From assembly GCF_040054535.1 (NCBI RefSeq), contig NC_090789.1:4952697-5016696 (forward strand): a stretch of DNA of 64,000 nt, read 5' to 3'. Of the stretch, positions 38,283-49,400 are shown one piece after another. How positions within the stretch are numbered: the stretch's first letter is position 1; the number at the start of each line of letters is the position of its first letter. The translations under genes and the position numbers were made by a program. The notes under the pieces are model-generated. The model was given only the letters and a program-made list of their open reading frames with translations. It searched no databases and was not told the origin of the DNA. This DNA is from Antennarius striatus (lineage: Eukaryota; Chordata; Actinopteri; Lophiiformes; Antennariidae).

Positions 38283-40900
38283 CTTGCCGACGATGGAGTG
38301 CGAGACACTGGGAGGGCAGCGTTAGTGTTTCTCCCGGATTCGTAGTCCACAGCAATTTAGCCAGAGACCGCGGCAACCCTAAGCCATTCAATTTTTATTT
38401 TACACAATAAGATTACTATGTACTAACAGGTTGTTCTGCTAGCTAGTTTGCTAGCCACCTCTTCCCAGTAGTGCTCGGGCTGGCTTGCTAGCCCCTAGAT
38501 TACGACAGTTGCTTCCGTATGGCAGCCAATGTTGCGTTCAGGTGTGTCGTAATTTATCATTTTTTTAGACTAATGTTAAACTTCGCTTGAAATCAGACAG
38601 TCAAGTAGACCATATTTATCATTTAGAATATTTCGACAAATTATTTGTTTTCTTAAGATAAAGATTTTAAAAAGTGGTGAAATTTCAACACTGCATTCAT
38701 TTATCTTATAATTCTAATACAGTACTTTGATTCAATTTGGCTACTACTAATATTTTTATTTTGAGGACAACTGTATCACTTTTTGTTGTAACGCTAATAT
38801 TGTTAGTTTTACTCAGGCGCGTTCAAAGTCCGGTCCGCGGACTTACATGCCTTATGTCTAAAAATGTTTTGTTTGGCTCGCCAGTCTGCAAATTGAGCGT
38901 GCAGTTCCATTACTGAACTCATGGGGGCAGTGTTGTGCAACATGTCTGCTGACTGCCATAAATCTTCAAAGAAGAAGACTGAATAATGGACCAATCACAG
39001 CGCATGCTGACGGTAGTACTCTTGCTTTAATACTCTAAAGAGCTTTGCAGGTGTTTTCACTGCCTTTGACACCATTAACAATGACAACAATAACTCATTT
39101 TAGCTTTCAAATGGCGCCCCCTGTTGGGTGAAATCATATCAGTCAGACACTGATATGACAGTGTAATGCCAGCTCAATTCATGAAGCTGCTGCAATACTC
39201 TCAGGAGACATGGTGTCCCATTGGCTCTAAAACTTATGTTTACACATGAATACAAAAAAAGACTGTATGTTGTTCTCCAAACAGTCAACAGAGGGACAGC
39301 GACCAGTCATGGTGGATGGAGAGAGACTTGAAGTGGTTGGTACATCTGAAGTATCTCGGCCTAATCTTTGATTCTAATCTTAACTTTTAACAGCATTTTA
39401 CAAAAGTAAAAAACTTCATTCATTTTCACCACGTCATCAGCCACAATTAAATTAAATTTATTATTTTCAAGCTTGCAAGACCTTTCCTAACGATAGAGAG
39501 AGCAAATACTTATTTGCATATAGTAATATTTATTTTTTTGACAGGTCGGGTCAAGAGGTCACAAGGGTGGCGGGGTTAGGGAGGGTGAGGGGATGGGGTG
39601 GGGTGTGTGGATGAACCCATGTGATCAGGGGGAGGAGGTTTTTTCACAAATATCACATTATCAGGAGGAGTGGGTGACAGAGGAGATATTTCTTTAAAAT
39701 AATACGATTATAGTGCTTATGATGAAAAAAATATTGAAATATGTAAGGGAAATATCTTTATTATGATGATGTGGGAGATGTCATGCTTGCGGCAACTTTT
39801 AAAGAACAAAAGGAGGGAGGGGGAGTGAAAAAAGTCACTAACAAACTGCTGCTATGTGAAATAAAAGATGAAAGCGCTGTAAACCCACACAAAAACAGTT
39901 TTTCTGACAGACGTTTAAAATGTAAGAGTATAGAAATGTGTTGAAAGTACATTCATAAAGTATAAATGTTCACGAAGTATACAAAGAGCAGTACACGGGC
40001 ATCTCGCACGACAACGTCCACCTCAGAGATCCAGCTCATGACAGAGCAATTTGACGGGTAAGAAAATTTTTAAATACTTCTATGGGTAATTACTGGAGAA
40101 AACTTGTGGACTATGTAGAGCAGGGGTGTCAAACTAGTTTTCACTGAGGGCCACATCAGCATCATGACTGTCCTCAATGGGCCAGAAGTAACTAATAAAT
40201 GTAACTAAATGTAACTCAATGTAATGTAAATAAATGTAACAACTGCTTAATGTTAAATAACTCTTGATTTATTGCTTATTCAAGTTAGAAACATTACAGT
40301 TACACAGAAAAAACATGTTTGCTTGTTTCTCTGTTATATATCAATTGTAAAAGAAAATAAACGAATCAGAACTTTACTATTATTGAAAAATGTTGCTGCA
40401 AGTTTGGGAGAAATCCTGTTTTTCACTTGAAATGTTAACCAAACAACTACAATATGATTTTTTTAGGTTGATCTCTTTCGGACATTGCTGCAACTTGATG
40501 CGTGGATTAAAAACACCTCGTCATTTTGCTCTGAAATTGCTCTGAACTCTTGTTTCTGTGACACGATCGAGTCCCACAGGTGTGATTTAGAGGAGACGAA
40601 GCGGAGCAAATTTGATTCCTCCTCTCGAGGTTGCTTTGATGCTTTAACGTCTCACATGTTGACAACTTTTGACTCTAAATACTTTAATATTCATTCATTC
40701 ACAAACTGTTAAATTCAACAACACTTATGGAGAAATAAAGCTGGAAACCGTACAGGTGGATGGAAACGCTTTGACCTGTTGCAACTACAAAGCCGTGACG
40801 TCACAGTGAAAAGAATAAAGTTAATAAATTCAGGAGGCCCGGGGCGCTGGGCTCACTTGGACCCTGCTGTGCAGAGAGAAATTTCAGTTTCCTGAACGTT
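38283..40900. other. Divergent intergenic region between rprd1a and kinase gene
   Basis: The rprd1a promoter should lie within about 38283-38530, directly upstream of its ATG. Farther right, a hAT-like remnant may lie at 38815-38960 (GTTCAAAGTCCGGTCCGCGG). A G-rich stretch runs from 39560 to 39610. A hAT-like MITE starts at 40121. No coding exon was found. Whether the kinase promoter shares elements with rprd1a is unknown. Confidence 0.4.
40121..40430. mobile_element. hAT-like MITE, partial
   Basis: It begins CAGGGGTGTCAAACTAGTTT and continues with GAGGGCCACATCAGC and a TAACTAATAAATGTAACTAA body. The same order appears in the copy at 42011-42465, showing one family. The right terminus is not found, so the end is approximate. 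Confidence 0.6.
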
Positions 40901-40988
40901 TGTGCTTCCTGCTCCGATCGGAACGTTTTCCAACGTTGAAGACGCTTCTCTGCATGGAGGACAGAGTCCGTCCTGCTCCCTCTGTCAA
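40900..40988 (+). other. Probable 5' UTR exon of MAST-like kinase gene
   Basis: The sequence up to 40988 ends CTGTCAA followed by the strong donor GTAAGTC. The matching acceptor is TTTTAG at 41606-41611. The ATG at 40954 opens a frame of about 17 codons that runs through the junction and stops at TAA before the main start codon, so it would be an upstream ORF rather than the kinase start. The 5' boundary is a guess. Confidence 0.45.
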
Positions 40989-41074
40989 GTAAGTCATTCT
41001 TTCATTAATTACACTAAAAATTAAATCACACCATGTCCACCTGAGGCACTGTGAATTTCACTGTTTAAAAAGTT

Positions 41075-41141
41075 TCTGTATTTAGCTCCTGTCTTTTCCT
41101 CAGTGAAAAGACAAAAATACTAAATACAGGAGCTAAATACA
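41075..41141. repeat. Imperfect long inverted repeat at LINE edge
   Basis: TGTATTTAGCTCCTGT (about 41078) is mirrored by ACAGGAGCTAAATACA (about 41126), and the inner GTCTTTTC/GAAAAGAC also pairs. The repeat directly borders the LINE fragment at 41142. Confidence 0.65.
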
Positions 41142-41522
41142 GCAGAAAAGACGCAGAGATGAAGATGCTGAGGTTCTCTTTGGGAGTGACCAAGAAGGAT
41201 AGGATCAGGAATGAGTACACCAGAGGGACAGCACATGCTAGAGGTTTTGGAGATTAAGTCAGAGAGGCCAGACTGAGATGGTTTGGACATGTCCAGAGGA
41301 GAGATAGTGAATATATTGGTAGAAGGATGCTGAGTTTTGAACTGCCAGGCAGGAGGCCTAGAGGAAGACCAAAGAGGAGGTTTATGGATGTAGTGAAAGA
41401 GGACATGAAGGTAGTTGGTGTGATAGAAGAGGATGCAGAAGACAGGGTTAGATGGAGGGTTAGAGTTAGATGATTCGCTGTGGCAACCCCCGAAGGGAAA
41501 AGCCAAAAGGAAAAGAAGAAGA
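41142..41522 (+). mobile_element. RTE-like LINE 3' fragment
   Basis: The conceptual frame contains pieces typical of the end of an RTE-like fish LINE reverse transcriptase: RMLSFELPGRRPRGRPKRRF with substitutions, then a tail AGATGATTCGCTGTGGCAAC and AAAGGAAAAGAAGAAG. In-frame stops show it is dead. It lies in the 5' UTR intron of the kinase gene. Confidence 0.7.
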
Positions 41523-41661
41523 AGCTGCTGTATTTATGCACCATTGGAATCCCCCCGCTTGAGTTGTGAACAGAGTTGAAAATTTATTTTCTCTCTGTTG
41601 GCTCGTTTTAGGTTGGATCTGATCTTGTAATTCCGACCTCTCCTGTCCGTTATCCATCGCG

Positions 41662-44600
41662 ATGATTGGCGGGGGTCCAGATGGAGGCGCATTCCGGACC
41701 ACGACCCTGAACTTCATCCACCTGCAGCTGGTGCAGCTGGAAGAAGACTGCTGTAGGACGGCCAGCAGCGGTCCCGCCAGCCCGCAGTTCTTCATGGAGC
41801 TGGAGACCAAACTGGAGAAGATTCTCTATCAGGTATGCAAGTCTCTTGATTTTTATTTTTATTTTAGTCATCAGCGTGGATGGCACTGGGCTGCAGCGAT
41901 CGTCCTTGTGCATTTTGGTGTCTCATGATCCCGGATGATTCTTGACATGTCTTTTTTTCACCTCACTCACTGAGTGAGTGAGGTATACAGGTATACTGTA
42001 TATTCTAGACCAGGGGTGTCAAACTCATTTTCACCAAGGGCTGTCCTCAAACGGACAGGTGTAACTAATAAATGTAAATCAATTTAATCTAAAATAAATG
42101 TAATTACTCCTTAATTTTAAATAACTGAATTTGTTCCTTATTCAAGTTACAAACACTACAGTTGCTCCGAAAAAAAGTGTTTGCTTGTTGCTGTTATAAC
42201 ATAAATTTGTCATTCTAATTTGTCAGTTTATGAAACCCACAGAACTCCATCAATCAAGGATGAAAAAAGATAAATAACATCAAACACAAGCTAGGACATT
42301 AACTGTTCAAAAGGTTTTGTCAAAGTTGAAATGGGCTTAATTAATGCATTGTGGGAAATTAAGTTTTTTCACACTTTTGACCGATTTATTTTTAGACACT
42401 CTAACCTTTTTTTCTCCCACGGTGGCGGGCCACATTTGGCCCCCAGGCCTTGAGGTTGACAGGTGTTTTAGAATGTATTTTCTGATGGTTGGACTCATTT
42501 CTGTCTGTGATTTAGACCCGCGTGGCCCGTTTCCCCACAATGGAAGCTCCACAAACGGACGACTTTGAGATGCAACAGGTAATCGGGAGCGGCGGCTTTG
42601 GGTGAGTCAAAACGTTTGTGCTTCTCCAGTCTTCTGTACTCTCTCTCCAGTCACGGAGGATGCTGACGTTCCCTTCCCATTTCTCATCCAGATCTGTATC
42701 CCTTGTGAGCCACAAGGAGACGGGTCAGAGATTTGCCATGAAGTCCATCAAACTCAAATCGACATCCCCTCGCACGCTGGCCATTGAGCTAAGCATCCTC
42801 ACCTTCACCGACAACTCGTTTGTCATCTCCATGTCCTGCTGCTTCCAAACGTCAACGCACTTTTGTATGGTGATGGAGCTCATGGGAGGTAAGGATGGTG
42901 CTCGGTCACACCCAAGTGTGATGGTTGTTCACTCTAAATCTTTATGCTTCATGTATCGAGAAAACTTTGGATCGAACACATCTGAAGGCTTCAGGTCTTC
43001 GACCTCATGTCTGACCTGACTCTGTTGTCATGCCTCCTCCTGTCCTTTAGGTGGGGACTGTGAAGATCTGCTCCACCGTCATGGGGCCTTCACATTGAAC
43101 TTGGCCCGCCTGTATGTGGCCGAGACCACCCTGGCTCTGGAGTATATCCACGGCTACGGGATCGTCCACAGGGACCTCAAACCTGCCAAGTGAGTCGACA
43201 ACCCCTCCTGAACCTGGGATTGGATTTAAGATTTACTGTTTCTCATTTTTGATTAAAATAAAAAAACAAAAAACAAAAGTATACTGACAGATTGATCTTT
43301 ATCCATGTGTCTGGCGCACTGTGGCGCAGTGGGTTGCACTGTCGTAGGTGGAAGACACCGGGTTCCAATCCTTTCTTTGTGGAGTTTGTAAGGTCATGCA
43401 GCTTAGGTGAATTGATCAGTCAGCTGGGATATGCCCCAGCAACCCCTGTGACCCGTAAAAGCGGGAAAAGGGCCAAGAAGATGAATGACTGATATGTTTG
43501 GAGAATGTAAGGCTAGTCTTTTCACCAACATCCCCAAAACCAGTAGAGTTAAGAAATCCTTCAGTCCAGTAACGACATATAGCAATGAACTGATAACTAT
43601 AAGGTCAAGTAGCCAGCTATGCTGACAAAAGTAGCCCATGGTAGAACAAAGACAGTCTTTAAGGTTGTCATAGAAACTAACACCAGTCTTCCTTCTGCTG
43701 TTTCCATTGCAGTTTGTTAATCAGTTCCACCGGCCACATCAAGCTGGCTGATTTTGGACTGGCACTGATCGGTCCGGTCAACATGAAACTCGATTTGATG
43801 AAAGAGGGGAGCATCAAGTACGCCATCTCAGAGTTCGATGGCAGTGAGGTTAGACTCCTCTCTCCTTCTCTACCTCAATTACATGTGCATTGTTGGGATT
43901 AATAAATAGGTTTTAATTACTCTCCTCATTCATTTCTCCCTGCAGGTGGCAGGAAGTCCAAATTACTGTGCTCCCGAGACAATCCAGCGAAATGGATTTG
44001 GGAAGCAGGTCGACTGGTGGGCCCTCGGTGTTGTCCTATACGAGTTCCTGATGGATGACTATCCCTTCCAAGGAGAATCAACGAACGAAATTTTTGCTTC
44101 CATCATCCGAGGTAAGACTATTTAGATCCACATGGCAGCAGAGCTGAACAATGTCCGTTCTACTTTGTGGTTTGCCTTCAACAAATTCTCCCTTCGGGCT
44201 TATTGGGGATGTTGGTAACAAACCTCTTCTGTTTCTTTTCCAGATGAATTCTTGTGGACCCTTAAGGAAAAAGAGCCACCACAGGAGGCCCGAGAATTTG
44301 TGTGTGACCTCCTGCTCAAGGACCCCATGTATCGTCTGGGCACAGGTGAGTGGCAGGACAGGTGGACTAATGCACTGACAGGTTTGGTCAAGTGTAGCTC
44401 TCGGGACAGGTCAACATTTACAGATTTAAGGCTACTTTCACCATTTTCTGACCGTCTTCCTGTTTTCCAGGGGGGGCCGATGAGGTGAAGTCACACCGTT
44501 TCTTCTCTGAGCTAGACTGGGACACTCTACTTAACCAAGACATTCATTGGGTGCTGGATAAAAAGAGAGGCAAGTCTAAATACACAAACCCAGGCTTAGA

Positions 44601-44837
44601 TATCGTTCCCCTTTCTTATATGTGCGGATTTGATTCCTGGGAAGTCTAGTGGGGATTTAATTTGGACCAACATATTGTTGATTTGCTGATGTAAGGCTTG
44701 TTTTTTGTGTGTTCTTTACAGTCCAGTCCCCCAAACCCAGAACCCGCAGAAATTACCTTCTGGAAACCAGAGCCTGCTCAGATTACCTTCTGCAACGCAG
44801 AGGTCAAGCTCTGGAAACCAGACTCAGCGTAGGTTGA
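41662..44837 (+). CDS. Short MAST-like serine/threonine protein kinase
   Basis: Nine coding exons join in frame: 41662-41832, 42516-42601, 42692-42888, 43051-43189, 43713-43848, 43946-44111, 44244-44345, 44471-44569, 44722-44837, giving 403 residues. The kinase domain is most like MAST (AGC group) kinases. Visible are a Gly loop IGSGGFGSVSLV, catalytic Lys in [10 protein letters not shown], the helix-C Glu in [52 protein letters not shown] and [13 protein letters not shown]. All key catalytic residues are present, so it is probably active. The N-terminal [12 protein letters not shown] resembles the MAST domain upstream of the kinase (DUF1908). No PDZ domain or long MAST tail follows. The last intron uses a GC donor. 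If that donor is not used, the frame ends RGKSKYTN...DSWEV and stops near 44649. MAST kinases act at microtubules and synapses, but this short form may differ. Confidence 0.88.
42011..42465. mobile_element. hAT-like MITE in kinase intron
   Basis: The left end CAGGGGTGTCAAACTCATTT and right end GGCGGGCCACATTTGGCCCC then GAGGTTGACAGGTG form degraded terminal inverted repeats of the CAGGGGTGTCAAAC type. The flanks TTCTAGAC and TTTTAGAA agree at five of eight positions, consistent with a decayed 8-base target duplication. The body resembles the copy at 40121. No transposase is present. Confidence 0.65.
43312..43500 (+). repeat. tRNA-like SINE fragment in kinase intron
   Basis: TGGCGCAGTGGGTTGCACTG (A-box-like) is followed by CCGGGTTCCAATCC (B-box-like) and TTGTGGAGTTTG. 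The order is the same as in the SINE at 26785, but the copy is shorter and ends GAAGATGAATGAC. Confidence 0.65.
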
Positions 44838-44880
44838 CCCTGGAAAGCAGAAACGGCACTTGATGGCCCTGTGACCCCAG

Positions 44881-45090
44881 GAACCCTGAACTCTTCCTGG
44901 TGGAACCCAGGAACCCTGAACTCTTCCTGGTGGAACCCAGGAACCCTTAACTCTTCCTGGTGGAACCCAGGAACCCTGAGCTCTTACTGGTGGAACCCAG
45001 GAACCCTGAGCTCTTACTGGTGGAACCCAGGAACCCTGAACCACAACTGGTGGATCCCAGGAACCCTGAACCACAACTGGGGGGCCCCGT
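44881..45090 (+). repeat. Seven-copy 30-bp tandem repeat after kinase stop codon
   Basis: Units start at 44881, 44911, 44941, 44971, 45001, 45031 and 45061, each beginning GAACCCT and most ending TGGAACCCAG. Unit differences fall in pairs: units 1-3, 4-5 and 6-7 are most alike, a sign of stepwise duplication. The unit length is a multiple of three, so frames stay open, but the array starts 44 bases after the kinase TGA. The last coding exon contains looser versions of the same motif (CTTCTGGAAACCAGAGCC). Confidence 0.9.
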
Positions 45091-45236
45091 GAACAAGTTA
45101 GTGGGCTGACAGTGGTTATGAGGGACAGTAGCAATGAAGGTCACTCATTAACAGTGAACATCCATTTGTTTTTACTGACTTTTAGTTTTGTGAAATTTTC
45201 TTTATTTTCTGAATGAAATGTAAAATATTTTTGCAG

Positions 45237-45242
45237 AATAAA
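45237..45242 (+). terminator. Poly(A) signal of MAST-like kinase gene
   Basis: AATAAA about 400 bases after the stop codon, followed by A/T-rich sequence. Cleavage is expected near 45255-45265. The opposing poly(A) signal of gene B is about 180 bases further right, so the genes end tail-to-tail. Confidence 0.6.
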
Positions 45243-45419
45243 ATCTGAATTCTAAATTCTAAATGAAGGTATTCTGAACATTCTGATTTGACTTTTGAGA
45301 TCCCAAAGCCACCAAGGGAATCTCACCACCAGAGAATTGCTCGTGCAACACCTTTGAACTCTACTCAATCACACAGTGAACAATCACAGATTTAATCCAT
45401 TTCACAGAGGTTATTTGGA

Positions 45420-46414
45420 TTTATTCAAACACAGCTTGTCTATTACAGAACACATCAGAATTGTAAAAAAAAAAAAAAGATTCAGGTGGTCATACAATAG
45501 TTTATATCTGGTGAAAACTGAAAAGCAAAGTCTGAGTATGATTTAAACTAGATGCTTCATGGGTAAATGTATTTTTCAATCTGGACAAGAGTTGGCTTAT
45601 GGGAACAACAACTGTTTGGCAGTGACATGTAGTCAAATGAAAGCCCTTTAAAATGTTAAGTTTAGCCAAAGAGCGATGAGAGACTATTCTGAGTCAGAAA
45701 ATACAGAAATGTTTAAACTCAAATGTTATTTTTAAACAGAAAGCTATTTTTCCCCGTCAAAATAGAGGTCAACAAAATGTACAAGTGTTCCAGCGTGCAT
45801 CAGAGTCCATGTTGAAAAATACTAGATACCACTGAGTAATATTGGGCATTTCTCACCCACAACAAAGGATATAAAACTTAGAAATACAAGTTATCACACA
45901 ATACAGTAAAACTAAATGACTGCCTGCTTGTATCACCAGATGAAGCAACAGCTATGTTTATACCTGTGACACCTCAGTTTTCAAATGGTTCTAGAGAAAT
46001 ACCACATGTGAGTTTGTTTCAATTCAGCGGTCCAAAATTTCAAAAATTTTAAGTGAAACCAAAACTGCAGAAGTTACATATGAAAGAAACATGTCCAAGT
46101 TGGTTGTCAAAGTTTGGACAACCATTTGGTGATCTGGACAATGGACTACCTCACAAAAAGACCATAGCGTATATAGTTGATGTAATTGTGATTTCACTCA
46201 GTTACTTTTATGGATCTTAGTGAGGTGTGGCACCACATGGTGCAGATAAGAAACCGGGAACAGAACACTGAACCTATTTTTATTTCTGACAATGCAGTTG
46301 TGGTCTGTGGCGTCCACATTACATTGGAGTGGGTCAAATGATGGTCAGGATTTGTCATAGCTCCAGTATTGTATGTAGAGCCTACATGGATGGTTTGCAC
46401 AGCTGTAGGTTGGG
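45420..46414 (-). other. Gene B 3' UTR
   Basis: About 1 kb of A/T-rich sequence follows the gene B stop codon on the minus strand and ends with AATAAA (TTTATT at 45420-45425). No other feature is seen. Confidence 0.55.
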
Positions 46415-49400
46415 TCATATATAACATATATAACTTTGTGAAGCTGTCTGACCAGATCCAGTATTGTAACCCATGTATGTCTGCCATGGTCTTGGTTCAT
46501 TCTGGAGAAACTCTTCTGCCAGCAGAGGGCAACTGTTGCTGCTGTGAGCAAACAAATCTGGACGCAGGTTGGACCAAACAGCATCTGAATGAACCGAGCT
46601 CTGCTGTCTCACGCTGGCTGCAGGAAGACCCGCATGATCTTGGGTCATATACTGATAGTGGAGATGTTGATTGTAATGTTGAGTGGCATTTCCCGTCATC
46701 TTTTGCCATTCTTCTTGTGGTACTTCCATTCTTCCAGCAACTTGTGTGGGTGAATTGCACCACCGCTCTGCACAATCCTCCACACATCCATAGGAGGCGT
46801 TGTAATATGACCAGTCCTGAGAGTAGGAAGCAGCAGGTGGTGCAAAATCGTTTTGTGTATGCAGATCTTCATTCTGGCAGTACTTGTCGATGTTCTGACT
46901 TAATCTTTGAGGATCGTGATGTCTATTGTAATTGTTTTCTTCATTAAACCAGCCACTCATGCCTTGATGAAGTTGGGAGGTTAATGGTTTTGCAATGGCG
47001 GCTGCAGATTGACTCACTGATTGAGCGTCATGGTCACATTCACAGTCCTCCGAGTCAAAACTTGAGGGAATGAGATCACAGTCCGATGGAGTGGGGGATG
47101 TGGGTGACCCGGGTTCATTGTCCTTGCTGAAAGACGTCCTCTCCAGGAGAATGGAACCTTTGGTAAGTGGAAGGCTTACCTTGAATACAGTTCTCTTCTT
47201 ATTCCTCATTGTTTTAGCTCTCCTGCTCATCCCAACAGTGCATTTGTCAGGCCTGGCTTGATATGGAGTTTTATTCACACTTGGCCCTTCAAGAATAAAA
47301 TGTTGTTAAAAAAATACAGAAAATGGTACAATATTGAATTACTTGAAAGAAAAAAAAGGTTTTGAATCCTCAGACTCAACCCTTTCTCCAAAGATACACA
47401 CCTTTGACAGGTGCTCTCATCCTTTGGATCTCACTATGTGTCCATCCATTATGAAGCATCTTAACACCTAGAAAAGATTAACAAAAACAAAAACAAAAAC
47501 AAAAAAAATAGAGGCAATACAAAAGGGATACATGACATTTACCTTGCTGAAGAATCTCATCAGCCAATGATAAAACTTTAACCGATCAAGAACCAATTAT
47601 GTGAAGATAAACCAAAAACCATCGTTGCATTTTGTCCTGAGTTTATGAGTTCTGTAACCAAGGTCATATATCCTGTCACAAGGGTTATTTTATTAGAAAT
47701 GCAATAACCCTCTATATGGATATTAGAAATTTGTAATAGTCAATATCATATGTCAACTATTTTATCAACTACTTTTAAACAAACTTCTAAGCACTAAATA
47801 ATCTGTTATCCGTGCTATACCTGAAAAGCTGATTAATATCAGCATCAGCTGCTAATGCTTAAAATAAACAGAAATAAAAGGGAAGCCTGTGCGGGACGGT
47901 TGGAATGTGTGAATAAAGTTTTGTGAAAAAAAGATGGTGGATAACCTTTATGCCACAGAAAAACTCATTTGTGAAAATGAACAATAAGAATCAAAACTCC
48001 CTGAAGAAAAACTGCAGCACTGAAGCACTTGGTTATGTTTACAAAGATTTGTCCAACAAAATGCTTTTTTATTTGTGTGGAATGTAGCCATAACAAAGAA
48101 TCAACAAGAAATAAATAATTAGTTTTTTTTCAGGCCCAATCCTTTAGTGTTATTTTCACTCCAACAACCCTCCCTATTCTCTACCACTTTACTGTACGTG
48201 TTCATGATGGAGAAAAGAAAAAGTCATCAAGTTGATGTTTTTAAAAGCAGCCAGATGGGACCCGAGTGTGGTGGAGCATCACCTTTATGCACACAGACAA
48301 GCATTAGACAAAACTCCTACAATAAGAGGATAGGTACAATTCTGTACTCACACCAGTGGTAGCTTTTGCTGGTCATTTGGATACAGAGTGATTCTGGTAC
48401 ATTTACCACCTGGAAAAATTAGATCTTTGAATCTTTTTTTTCTGAACTGAAGAGTGCAGAACACAAGTCATTTTATTGTTAACATAACACATGTTAACAT
48501 ACTGTATATTAAGTATATACAATACCTTCTGCTGTCCACTTCCCATATCTCCCACGGCATTCTCAGCCAAAGACCACAGAAGTTGGCTGTCATGGTTAAT
48601 GTCCGCCATCAATAGCTCCTTCTGCTCAGGTTGAGTTTCCATCTACAAACAGCTTACATGTTTGTTTAGCATGTTCTCTACAGTAAAAAATAAATAAAAT
48701 GTGATCACAATAAACTCACCAAGTAATTCACAAGATGAGAAGAGCTGGTTAGATGGTCGATGATGTCCTTTTTGTTAGACCTGATGCGGCAGCAGTGACA
48801 TAAGAAACAGCAGGTGTGGCCGTCTTCACTCCGATACTCAACCACGTGGGATAGTCCTGTTTCACACACGTTTAAGCGGATTTTAAATGCAGCAGTTTTA
48901 CTATTTGGATATGCCCATTTTTACCTCCTAGCCACCATCTAGAGAAGGTCAATTCCACCAAAACAAAACAAAAACGTCTCCCCAAATTATCCTATTATAT
49001 ATTATTTGCCCCCTATTATCAGATGTTACCAATAAAATCTAGCTCAATATTAGCTGGAATACACATAAAGACAAAGGTATATCTATTTATGAATTCATGT
49101 TTTATTCTTTAAATTCCTTTTTCTGCAGTCTTGTATTCACACCAGACAATGTAAAAAGGATTTCAGATTAAAGAATTGTTTGCTGATGTTTTAAGTAACA
49201 CAATATTTAAAAAAAAGAAAAAAAAGAAAAAGAGCGCTTCAATGCATTAGAACAATTACATGAGCAGGGATGTCTCATCCTAGAAGTCGTTACGTTGACA
49301 CCAGTCTACCATCTAGTGGCACTACTCTCCACTCGGGCTCACCAATGAGAGAGTATGTTCCCTTGAAGCTATCAAGAACGCTGTTGCTCTTCTCTGATGA

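Noticed and set aside
44871-45134. Open frames over the 30-bp tandem repeat on both strands
   Set aside because: The unit is a multiple of three, so frames stay open by construction; the array lies after the kinase stop codon.
46369-46947. 192-codon plus-strand open frame
   Set aside because: It is antisense to the long last exon of gene B, whose frame joins six upstream exons in phase.
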